NCBI GenBank assembly: GCA_023421505.1
Contig: JAEZTJ010000102.1
Span: 22,589 to 86,588 of the forward strand
Source of the DNA: Bacillota bacterium
Lineage (GTDB): Bacteria; Bacillota; Clostridia; Lachnospirales; Lachnospiraceae
DNA length: 64,000 nt
Direction of reading: 5' to 3'
Made by a program: the position numbers and the translations under genes. A model generated the notes under the pieces. It was not told where the DNA came from and ran no database searches. It was given only the letters and a program-made list of their open reading frames with translations. Shown here piece after piece: positions 25,196-32,626 of this stretch (position 1 is its first letter; each line of letters begins with the position of its first letter).

Positions 25196-25712
25196 CTATT
25201 TCAACCCTCCCCTCCAATCTTTGTTTTAATATTTCTCTAGCTCTATAGAGTCGGCTCCTGACTGTTCCTTCGGCAATATTTAAAATCTTACTGATCTGTA
25301 TCGTATCATAGCTTTGATAATAATATAGAATAATAACTTCCTTATAAGAAGGCTGAAGAGATAGTACGGCATCGAAAAGTAGTTTATTCTCCTCCGCTTT
25401 CAGAATATTACTCTCAACACTCGGACCATGTGCTATTTCCGTAAAAGTGTCTGTCAGAAGCACTCTCTTAAACCAGGAGCTGCGTAAGATATCCTTGCAG
25501 GTATTTATAGTGATTTTAATAATCCATGTCTTTTCACTGCTCTCTCCTCTAAAGCTTTCATATTTATTGAAGACCTTGATAAATACATCCTGAAAAGCAT
25601 CCTCTGCTTTATGATAATCCTTAAGAAACAGATAGGCGGTCCTTAGAACATCATTTCCATAGGTGTCCATTAGTCTCTTAATTTCATTTTCAACATTCCT
25701 ACTTTTACTCAT
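25188..25712 (-). CDS. ECF-type RNA polymerase sigma factor
   Basis: 174 aa from the ATG at 25712 (AAAGGAG 7 bases upstream). Region 2 reads DVLRTAYLFLKDYHKAEDAFQDVFIKVF (key part YHKAEDAFQDVFIKVF). Region 4 reads LPSYKEVI-like LQPSYKEVIILYYYQSYDTI, then ISKILNIAEGTVRSRLYRAR. It directs polymerase to a small regulon, probably including its own operon. Its partner anti-sigma gene overlaps. No clear ECF promoter (AAC...CGT) was found upstream. Confidence 0.9.
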   Translation of the reverse strand: MSKSRNVENEIKRLMDTYGNDVLRTAYLFLKDYHKAEDAFQDVFIKVFNKYESFRGESSEKTWIIKITINTCKDILRSSWFKRVLLTDTFTEIAHGPSVESNILKAEENKLLFDAVLSLQPSYKEVIILYYYQSYDTIQISKILNIAEGTVRSRLYRAREILKQRLEGRVEIDG

Positions 25713-26193
25713 ATTATTCTCCTTTGGTACCGAAAGGGAATACATGCTGTGCCTCCTTTCTATTTATGTGTCTTCACTGATTAGACGCCAGGCTATTCCC
25801 TCCTGCTCCCGAATTTTATACCTAATTTTACTGGAAATATATGTTGTTATCAGAAGCAGCGCTAATTGCCTACACTTACGACATATTAATAAAGCAATGT
25901 ATTTCTTAAACAAGCATTGTTTCAATATTCCCTATATGCTGCTGTGCGTATATTGCCCTCGTTATATATAATAATAGGACGGATTTTTCCATTAAAAAAA
26001 CGTTCTATGACTATAGGAAAGCCAGGAACGTTTTTGGATATTATTTATTCAATTCATATTCTTCATATATTTAAGTAAATCTATACCTTTTTACAATAAT
26101 CTTATTCTGCCTGCTAGTATATCAAGTTATCTTCCTGGTTGCCAATTTCACTTTAAAGTACAAGCTATCAAGTATACAAATGTCTAGTAAATC
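25713..26193. other. Intergenic region without a gene
   Basis: About 480 bases with no supportable gene. A hairpin AAAAAACGTTCT / AGGAACGTTTTT (25995-26035) may end the SDR gene transcript. The remainder is the upstream region of the sigma operon. Confidence 0.45.
25995..26035 (-). terminator. Possible terminator of the SDR gene
   Basis: 12-bp arms with one mismatch and a 17-base loop; a poly-U tract (AAAAAA on +) follows on the minus strand. It lies about 160 bases past the SDR stop, which is far. Confidence 0.4.
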
Positions 26194-26895
26194 TCAGTTA
26201 CCTGTTTTTCTTGTAATCTTATGCTTCTGCGGTTTTATGGTGATATCAGATATTACAATTCCTTCTCTCTGGTCTAAGATAAATTCAACAGCCTTTCCTA
26301 CTTCCTCCGGAGTGATATACGTATCACTTGATTCTCCTTCACAAAAATCAGCATTACGATAAAAATTAGTTTTTGTCATATCCGGGTGAATGGTAATAAC
26401 CTTTACTCCGTATTTACGAACCTCTTCAAATAGACTGTTTGAAAAGCTTGTTAGTCCTGCTTTGGTTGCACCGTAAGCACATCCGTGAGTATTGGTTTTA
26501 CTTGCTGTAACAGAAGAAATATTAAATATATATCCGGCATTCTTCTTAAGCTGCCTAAGTATTAGCTGGGTCAAAATCATGGGCGCCTCAAGATTCGTAG
26601 CCACCATATTATGAAGCTTTTTTGGATTTAATTCCTCGTGCGGCCCAAAATAACCTACACCGGCATTATTGACTAGTATATGAATCTCCTCCTTAGCAGC
26701 TATCTCTATGCTTTTACTGCTTAGTTCTGGCAGATTAGTTACATCACAGATTACTGGATGAAAGTTATCCTCCCTGATATCGGTTTTGGTAAACTCCCGT
26801 CCAAAACCATAAACTTTATAATTCTTCCTTAATAGTACCCTGCATATTTCCAAACCAATTCCTGATGATGCTCCAGTTACAATTGCTGCTTTCAT
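26194..26895 (-). CDS. Short-chain dehydrogenase/reductase
   Basis: 233 aa. Classical SDR: TGASSGIG cofactor motif at residues 7-14, NNAGVG, a catalytic Ser in NISSV and YGATKAG (YxxxK). The SDR acts on an unknown alcohol/ketone with NAD(P)H. ATG follows AAAGG 11 bases upstream. It lies 38 bases downstream of the spore photoproduct lyase gene on the same strand and may be cotranscribed. Confidence 0.9.
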   Translation of the reverse strand: MKAAIVTGASSGIGLEICRVLLRKNYKVYGFGREFTKTDIREDNFHPVICDVTNLPELSSKSIEIAAKEEIHILVNNAGVGYFGPHEELNPKKLHNMVATNLEAPMILTQLILRQLKKNAGYIFNISSVTASKTNTHGCAYGATKAGLTSFSNSLFEEVRKYGVKVITIHPDMTKTNFYRNADFCEGESSDTYITPEEVGKAVEFILDQREGIVISDITIKPQKHKITRKTGN

Positions 26896-26933
26896 CCTGT
26901 TACTTACCTTTCAATTTGGTTATTTACTCTCGA

Positions 26934-27971
26934 TCATTTATCTTCTTGCTGCGTCTTCTCCCAAATATATAATTTATCTGCCGGAATTCTCTCCCGTAAC
27001 AGTTCCAAAGCGAAGCTGATCATCTCCTTCGTCAGCTTATCACCGTAGTGATAAACTCCATTATCATTCTCATAAGGAAACTGTATAACAGCCGATGCGA
27101 TAGACTGCTTTCTCATCTTTTTCATATAATCCTGAGGTACACGAAAAACACCCAGGCTTACATCCTGTAGCTGCTCCGCTTTGATTTCGTCGAAGACCTG
27201 ACGAAACATATCCATGTATTCCTTCTTCCAATCCTTCCTATATATCATAGGATCAAAGCAAAGCCTCACTTTAAAGCCTTTTTGTAAGGCCTTTTGTATA
27301 CAGGTGATTCTTTGTTCCAGAGTGGGCGTATGATGTTCATAGCTTTCTATGATTTTATGTGGTGAAAGGGTCCAGGCAAGTATGATACCAGAGCTAGGTT
27401 CAATTTGATCAAGAACGCTTAGATTAGCACTCTTTGTTCGGACTTCAATCGTAAGCTCCTTATGCCTTAAAGCAAAGCTTGTCCATTCTTTTGTATATCC
27501 AAGTAAATGCTCTAAAGCAAGTAAATCCGTATCATAGGATATACATAGATATACGGGATGCTTTTGCAAAAGCCTTTCAACTTCCTCAAATATCTCTTCC
27601 AGATTGACAAAGATAACTATATTGGCCGAAGGATACATTCCCTGTAAGTAACAATATTCACAATCATAGATGCAATTCATGACGGAGGATACATAATAAA
27701 AATGTTGATTTCCAAAACTCTGACAAACAGGAGCTCCTTCATAGATAAGATTTTGATGTTTATTTGCCAGTATTAGGCTGGGAGTCTGTTTTTGCAATCT
27801 ATAATTTTGATGACTTCTGCAAAAAACATCCTTATAATGATCAATTTCAATTATGCTTGCCTTTGGAAAGGATGCGAGAATTCTTTTTGTGACCGGATGG
27901 TTACGGACCTCTTTTTCAATATAAATATGTGAAAAATGTGGATTATAATAATCTGGCTTTAAGCTGTTCAA
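26934..27971 (-). CDS. splB: Spore photoproduct lyase
   Basis: 345 aa, the standard length. The radical-SAM motif is CIYDCEYCYLQ (CxxxCxxC). The segment GAPVCQSFGNQ contains the further conserved Cys. C-terminal KLYIWEK is family-like. The enzyme reverses the thymine spore photoproduct on germination. The start is TTG at 27971, supported by AAAGGAAAG 7-8 bases upstream. It overlaps the end of the nucleosidase-like gene by 29 bases. Its presence indicates a spore former. Confidence 0.92.
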   Translation of the reverse strand: MNSLKPDYYNPHFSHIYIEKEVRNHPVTKRILASFPKASIIEIDHYKDVFCRSHQNYRLQKQTPSLILANKHQNLIYEGAPVCQSFGNQHFYYVSSVMNCIYDCEYCYLQGMYPSANIVIFVNLEEIFEEVERLLQKHPVYLCISYDTDLLALEHLLGYTKEWTSFALRHKELTIEVRTKSANLSVLDQIEPSSGIILAWTLSPHKIIESYEHHTPTLEQRITCIQKALQKGFKVRLCFDPMIYRKDWKKEYMDMFRQVFDEIKAEQLQDVSLGVFRVPQDYMKKMRKQSIASAVIQFPYENDNGVYHYGDKLTKEMISFALELLRERIPADKLYIWEKTQQEDK

Positions 27972-28788
27972 AATAAATCTTTCCTTTACTTTTCATCGTG
28001 CAGGGCAAACCTGCCTCTATACTGAATTCCTTCACTAATTCTAAGAAGCTTCCCTGCGTAAGCTTATAATGCTGCAGCAGCTGTCTTAACTTAAATTCCA
28101 TCGTTACAGAGCAAAGCAGCTTTTCTGAAAGTTCTTTCACACAGGCTTCTTCTTCCTCCGTAAAGATTTCTTTCTCTGCTATTTGCACCTGATTTAACCT
28201 CTGCAGCCAAGAGGTGATTTGATTCATATTTCTTTGAATCAGGCCAGTAACCTTATCCGTGGAAAGCTTCCCACCTTGTCCATGATCAGATATGATTTTT
28301 AAGAAATATATCTGATGGGGTTGGTAAAAGTAAGCTGCCGCCTGATAGATACCGGCAGCCTCCATATCAAAAAGCTTTCGCTGCAGCTCTGTATCTGTAA
28401 GTAGATCTGCTTCCCTCATGACAGAACTACAAGTGACTACTTCGCCTTCCTCAAACGGATGCTTAAAAAGAATATCAGGATAAAAGCAACGATTTGTGAA
28501 CTGTTCCGTTATTTTGTTGCATAAAAATATCCTTCCCTCAGTTAACTCCTGCTGCATAGCAGCACATACTCCGATATTAATCAGAATATCGGAAGCAGAA
28601 GGCGGATATAGGGTATGAAGATAGGTAACCCCTACCGCCGCCGATATACTCCCTGTATTAGTTAGGATTAAACGTATCTCATCATTTTGAAATAATTGAA
28701 ATTGATGAATCGTGCTGTCTTTCTTCAGTTGATAATGCAATATCAAGGGCTGTGCTTCACAGTATAATGCAGTAATAATATTTATCAT
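27943..28788 (-). CDS. Nucleoside phosphorylase / MTA-SAH nucleosidase-like protein
   Basis: 281 aa. Residues 1-185 look like a phosphorylase/nucleosidase fold: LILTNTGSISAAVGVTYL, NIGVCAAM, LFDMEAAGIYQAA and KIISDHGQGG (with the catalytic Asp). A roughly 90-residue helical C-terminal extension follows. The pair with splB recurs in Clostridia. The link may be cleavage of 5'-deoxyadenosine made by radical-SAM chemistry (inference). ATG follows AAGG. Confidence 0.8.
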   Translation of the reverse strand: MINIITALYCEAQPLILHYQLKKDSTIHQFQLFQNDEIRLILTNTGSISAAVGVTYLHTLYPPSASDILINIGVCAAMQQELTEGRIFLCNKITEQFTNRCFYPDILFKHPFEEGEVVTCSSVMREADLLTDTELQRKLFDMEAAGIYQAAAYFYQPHQIYFLKIISDHGQGGKLSTDKVTGLIQRNMNQITSWLQRLNQVQIAEKEIFTEEEEACVKELSEKLLCSVTMEFKLRQLLQHYKLTQGSFLELVKEFSIEAGLPCTMKSKGKIYFEQLKARLL

Positions 28789-28890
28789 CTTAAACCTTCT
28801 TTGGATTTATCTAACAATATTATCTTTGAAAACAATCCGCTTGTCAATGATGATTAACATTCCCTGCTACCGTTCAATTTAATTATTGTA

Positions 28891-29571
28891 TTATTCTTTT
28901 ATGTCAAACCCCTTCATTAGAACATCAATTTTTATGGGTTTTCCATTCTTATCCGTCATCGGCATCTCAGTAAATTTCCAATCCTTTATTAAACTCATAT
29001 CAACTCCTGCGTCTATCCACGGCTTTGGATCAAGGATAAATGCCATATCTATTTTATTTTTATCTAACGCCTTCGCCCAAGCAAAGAAATTTCCATTTTC
29101 CAGAGTAATCTTATAATGGTCTCCCTCTTCGTGATAACCGATAATGTCCCTATGTGTCTTAACTATACTCTGAAATGTATCCAAAGCTGATTTTACAGCA
29201 TCCTTACCGAAGCTTTCGTCACCGATTTCATAAGTAATCATAATGCTTCCCATTGTTTCATCATATAAATATTGCTTGTCTGGTAATTTAGCCACATTCA
29301 GACCGGCTTTGAGAAAAGGTTCCGCCTCCAGATTAAGAATTATATCAGATTGATTACTGCTAAAATCATCACTCAGAAAAATACTGTCCTTTGCATCAGA
29401 ACCCGTGATCTCCCAGCCTCCTTTGTCATTATTATAAGCAATCTGCTCAGGTATCTCATTAAGCAGCTGTTCAAAGGAAGAAACAGATACCTTAGCTATC
29501 AAATCGGTTGCCTGACAACCGGATAATAATACAGCTATAAAAATTATAATCAATAATTTTTTATATTTCAT
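28891..29571 (-). CDS. Lipoprotein of unknown function in the copper operon
   Basis: 226 aa from the ATG at 29571 (GGAGG 5 bases upstream). The N-terminus KKLLIIIFIAVLLSGC is a lipobox signal with lipidated Cys. The mature part has two similar halves, each ending in a LNLEAEPFLKAGLNVAKL or FILDPKPWIDAGVDMSLI type segment, suggesting an internal duplication. I do not recognise the family. The gene begins 14 bases after csoR, so it is the last gene of copA-copZ-csoR-lipoprotein. No Cys/Met/His copper-binding clusters are obvious. Confidence 0.75.
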   Translation of the reverse strand: MKYKKLLIIIFIAVLLSGCQATDLIAKVSVSSFEQLLNEIPEQIAYNNDKGGWEITGSDAKDSIFLSDDFSSNQSDIILNLEAEPFLKAGLNVAKLPDKQYLYDETMGSIMITYEIGDESFGKDAVKSALDTFQSIVKTHRDIIGYHEEGDHYKITLENGNFFAWAKALDKNKIDMAFILDPKPWIDAGVDMSLIKDWKFTEMPMTDKNGKPIKIDVLMKGFDIKE

Positions 29572-29585
29572 AAATACCTCCATAA

Positions 29586-29870
29586 TTATTTTACTATTTT
29601 TTCTATCGTTAATAACAGCTCCTCGATTACATCAGCTTTTTCTTCCCGAAGGTTTTTAACAATACAGCTTCTCATATGATTTTCGAGTAAAAGCATTCCA
29701 ACTGATTTCATCGCTGACTGAACTGCAATGATCTGATTTAGGATATCATCACAGTAGGAATCTTTTTCAATCATTCCTTTTATGCCTCTTACCTGTCCTT
29801 CAATTCGATTTAATCTTGCAGAAAGGGAGGCTTTCATTTTATCCGGGCGAATTGTTTTTCTGCTATCCAC
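29586..29870 (-). CDS. csoR: CsoR-family copper-sensing repressor
   Basis: 94 aa from a GTG at 29870 with GGAGG 7 bases upstream; an ATG at 29891 overlaps copZ and is less likely. The three Cu(I) ligands are visible: Cys in YCDDIL, then His and Cys in ENHMRSC. LNRIEGQVRGIKGMIE is the DNA-contact helix. CsoR represses copA/copZ operons and is released by Cu(I). A palindrome ATACCCGGGTAT lies upstream of copA. Confidence 0.9.
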   Translation of the reverse strand: MDSRKTIRPDKMKASLSARLNRIEGQVRGIKGMIEKDSYCDDILNQIIAVQSAMKSVGMLLLENHMRSCIVKNLREEKADVIEELLLTIEKIVK

Positions 29871-29884
29871 GAAAACTCCTCCTT

Positions 29885-30100
29885 CTAGCATTCACTTACT
29901 TCTGTAACGCAGTAACCCGCTTCTTCTATTGCGTGAATAAGTCTTTCATCAGCGATAGAGCTACTTAGCTCTGCTACTGCATAGTTCTTCGATAGGTATA
30001 CTGTAGCATCTGATACTCCTGATACTTCCAGCAAAGCATTCTTCACATGCCTTGCACAATTACCACAGCTCATTCCTTGAATATTAATTTGTTTTTTCAT
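29885..30100 (-). CDS. copZ: Copper chaperone CopZ
   Basis: 71 aa heavy-metal-associated domain with the metal site GMSCGNCARHV near residue 8. It passes Cu(I) to CopA and CsoR. It sits between copA and csoR in one operon. ATG follows GAGGAG. Confidence 0.9.
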   Translation of the reverse strand: MKKQINIQGMSCGNCARHVKNALLEVSGVSDATVYLSKNYAVAELSSSIADERLIHAIEEAGYCVTEVSEC

Positions 30101-30136
30101 ATCATTATCTCCTCGCTATGATTATTTTAAGGTTTA

Positions 30137-30170
30137 GATAATAGCGAATACTACTTATTTCGCAACTATC
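30137..30170. repeat. Small hairpin, possible relic of the dispersed repeat
   Basis: GATAATAGCGAAT and ATTTCGCAACTATC face each other across about 8 bases. The pattern resembles the ends of the GGTAATTGCGAAAC repeat with the interior lost. It lies between copA and copZ. Confidence 0.3.
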
Positions 30171-32413
30171 TATTTTCTTGGTTTAAACATTTTCAGCCGT
30201 AAGGCATTCGTCAATACAGACACAGAACTTAAGGACATCGCAGCCGCTGCAAATATAGGATCAAGTAATTTCCCGCCAAAAACATAGAGCAACCCGGCTG
30301 CCATAGGTATTCCGGCTATGTTATAACCAAAAGCCCAGAATAAATTCTGTTTTATGTTTCTGATGGTTTGCCGACTTAATTGAATTGCTGTAATCACATC
30401 CATTAGATCACTTTTCATTAGCACAATATCTGCTGATTCCATTGCAATATCTGTACCCGAGCCTATTGCTATACCGATTTCAGCTTGTGCTAAGGCCGGA
30501 GCATCGTTAATGCCGTCTCCTACCATAGCGACCCTCTTTCCCTCTGACTGCAGTATTTTTACTTCCTTTGCCTTATCCTGAGGAAGAACCTCTGCCATTA
30601 CCCGGTTAATTCCAACCTGCCTTGCAATCGCTTGCGCAGTTCGTTGATTATCTCCGGTTATCATTGCAACTTCAATCCCCATTTCATGTAATTTATTAAT
30701 TGCCCTAGCACTGGTTTCCTTGATGATATCTGCTACAGCAATTATTCCAGCAAGCTGATAATCTACCGCAATATACATGGGAGTTTTACCCTCAAAGGCC
30801 AACCTTTCAGCCTCCTTGTATAAATTCAACAAATCAATCTTTTTTTCCATCATCAATTTATCATTGCCCATATGAACTGTTCTATGGTTAATAACCGCCT
30901 CTATTCCCCGACCCGGAATTGCAATAAAATCATCCGGATGAATTAATTGTAGCCCCTCTTTATCAGCACAACGGATAATTGCCTCGCCCAGAGGATGCTC
31001 CGAAGCTTTTTCTGCTGAAGCCGCGAATTGCAGTAAATGTTCCCTATTCATTAGCTCTGTAGTTATAATATTCGTCACATCCGGCCTGCCTTCCGTAATC
31101 GTGCCTGTTTTATCAAATATTATTGTATTTAGCTTATAGGTTATCTCCAGCGCTTCTCCACCCTTAAACAAAACACCGTATTCAGCAGCTTTCCCCGTAC
31201 CTACCATAATTGCTGTCGGAGTTGCTAAGCCTAAGGCACAGGGACAAGCTATTACTAGTACCGATATAAAAATTGTAAGAACAAATATCGCACTTTGCCC
31301 AGAGATAAACCAGGCTATTGCGGATACAACTGCAATTGCAAAAACGGTTGGAACAAAATAACCGGAAACGACATCTGCCATTTTAGCGATAGGAGCTTTC
31401 GAACCCTGTGCCTGTTCAACTAATCGAATAATCTGGGATAGCGCTGTTTCACTACCCACCTTAGTTGCCTTGAAAAGGATGGAACCATTTTTATTAATAC
31501 TGGCGCCATATACCTTATCTCCGCATTTTTTCTCAACCGGAATACTTTCTCCTGTAAGCATCGATTCATCGATTGCGGTAAAGCCTTCTACTACTTCGCC
31601 ATCTACCGGAATTTTTTCTCCCGGTTTTACAAAGATCACATCCCCAACCTGTACTTCTTCTATCGGGATTATTTCCTCTATATGGTTCCTGATTACTATT
31701 GCAGTTTTTGGGGTAAGTCCCATTAGCTTTTTTATCGCATCGGACGTTTTGCTCTTCGTAGCCGCCTCCAATGACTTGCCGAGTAAAATTAGCGTTATAA
31801 TCACCCCTGCTGATTCAAAATACAGATCATTTACATATTGAAAATCGGTTAAAAAAATCCTGTACGTGGAATACAAGCTATAACCGATAGCAGCTGATGT
31901 TCCCATTGCTATCAGTGAATCCATATTCGGGCTTCTTCTAAGAATTGCCTTAAATCCTACTACATAGAATTTTCGGCCCACGATTATAATAGGGATTACC
32001 AAGATAATTTCCGTCAAGGCATAGGGTATAGGATATTGCATTGGTTCCAGAAAATTCGGTATCGGCCATCTCAGCCACCAGATCATGGAACCCATTGAGA
32101 GATAGAGAAGTGGAATAGCAAAAACACCAGAAAGAATAAATTTTCTCCATAAAGTATTTATTTCCTTCTTCTTCCTGGTATTGTCATCATCTATTCCTGA
32201 ATTTCCTGCTATCAAATTATAGCCTGCCTTTATTACCGCTTTCTTAATATCCTCTTCGGACAGTTTTTCTTCATCAAAGGTAATATTTAATACTTCAGCA
32301 GCATAATTCACCCTTGCGTCGCAGGTACCGGCTAACTTACCTGTTACTCTTTCAATTGTCCTTGCACACGCCGCACAGCTCATTCCTGTTACTTTGTAAT
32401 TTTTTGTTAGCAT
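30170..32413 (-). CDS. copA: Copper-translocating P1B-type ATPase CopA
   Basis: 747 aa. It has one N-terminal HMA domain (GMSCAACARTIERV), the transmembrane CPC site (ACPCALGLATPTA), phosphorylation motif DKTGTITEG, the HP locus SEHPLGEAI, and GDGINDAPAL. The C-terminal MSLSSVSVLTNALRL fits Cu(I) transport (type 1B-1). It exports copper across the cell membrane. First gene of the cop operon. ATG follows AAAGGAG. Confidence 0.96.
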   Translation of the reverse strand: MLTKNYKVTGMSCAACARTIERVTGKLAGTCDARVNYAAEVLNITFDEEKLSEEDIKKAVIKAGYNLIAGNSGIDDDNTRKKKEINTLWRKFILSGVFAIPLLYLSMGSMIWWLRWPIPNFLEPMQYPIPYALTEIILVIPIIIVGRKFYVVGFKAILRRSPNMDSLIAMGTSAAIGYSLYSTYRIFLTDFQYVNDLYFESAGVIITLILLGKSLEAATKSKTSDAIKKLMGLTPKTAIVIRNHIEEIIPIEEVQVGDVIFVKPGEKIPVDGEVVEGFTAIDESMLTGESIPVEKKCGDKVYGASINKNGSILFKATKVGSETALSQIIRLVEQAQGSKAPIAKMADVVSGYFVPTVFAIAVVSAIAWFISGQSAIFVLTIFISVLVIACPCALGLATPTAIMVGTGKAAEYGVLFKGGEALEITYKLNTIIFDKTGTITEGRPDVTNIITTELMNREHLLQFAASAEKASEHPLGEAIIRCADKEGLQLIHPDDFIAIPGRGIEAVINHRTVHMGNDKLMMEKKIDLLNLYKEAERLAFEGKTPMYIAVDYQLAGIIAVADIIKETSARAINKLHEMGIEVAMITGDNQRTAQAIARQVGINRVMAEVLPQDKAKEVKILQSEGKRVAMVGDGINDAPALAQAEIGIAIGSGTDIAMESADIVLMKSDLMDVITAIQLSRQTIRNIKQNLFWAFGYNIAGIPMAAGLLYVFGGKLLDPIFAAAAMSLSSVSVLTNALRLKMFKPRK

Positions 32414-32463
32414 TTGTATCTCCTTTCCTTGTTATAGTACTTAAAATAAATGCCTGCTTTACA

Positions 32464-32475
32464 ATACCCGGGTAT
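32464..32475 (-). promoter_or_regulatory. CsoR-like operator upstream of copA
   Basis: Perfect 12-bp palindrome ATACCCGGGTAT, 51 bases before the copA start. The GC-rich centre flanked by TA is the pattern of CsoR operators, and csoR lies in the same operon. Confidence 0.65.
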
Positions 32476-32555
32476 GGTATAATCAGGAACAATCCGATCA
32501 TAGCATAGAAAATTACATTGAGTAAGTGGCTGAAAGTATACTTCTTATCCAAAAT

Positions 32556-32604
32556 AAAAGCAAGCATCTAAGTGTACTTTTGTACACCTGGATGCTTGCT
32601 TTTT
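32556..32604 (-). terminator. Terminator after LAL regulator
   Basis: Arms AAAAGCAAGCATC and GATGCTTGCTTTT, with inner GTGTAC/GTACAC, and a U-rich tail on the minus strand. Confidence 0.75.
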
Positions 32605-32626
32605 AGTTGAATATATAATTGATTTA

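Noticed and set aside
25663..25971. Open frame on the plus strand
   Set aside because: It overlaps the sigma gene start, is Cys/Leu-rich without domain features and has no ribosome binding site.
32352..32567. Small hydrophobic open frame before copA
   Set aside because: It overlaps the copA start, the CsoR-like operator and a terminator; it looks like a shadow frame.
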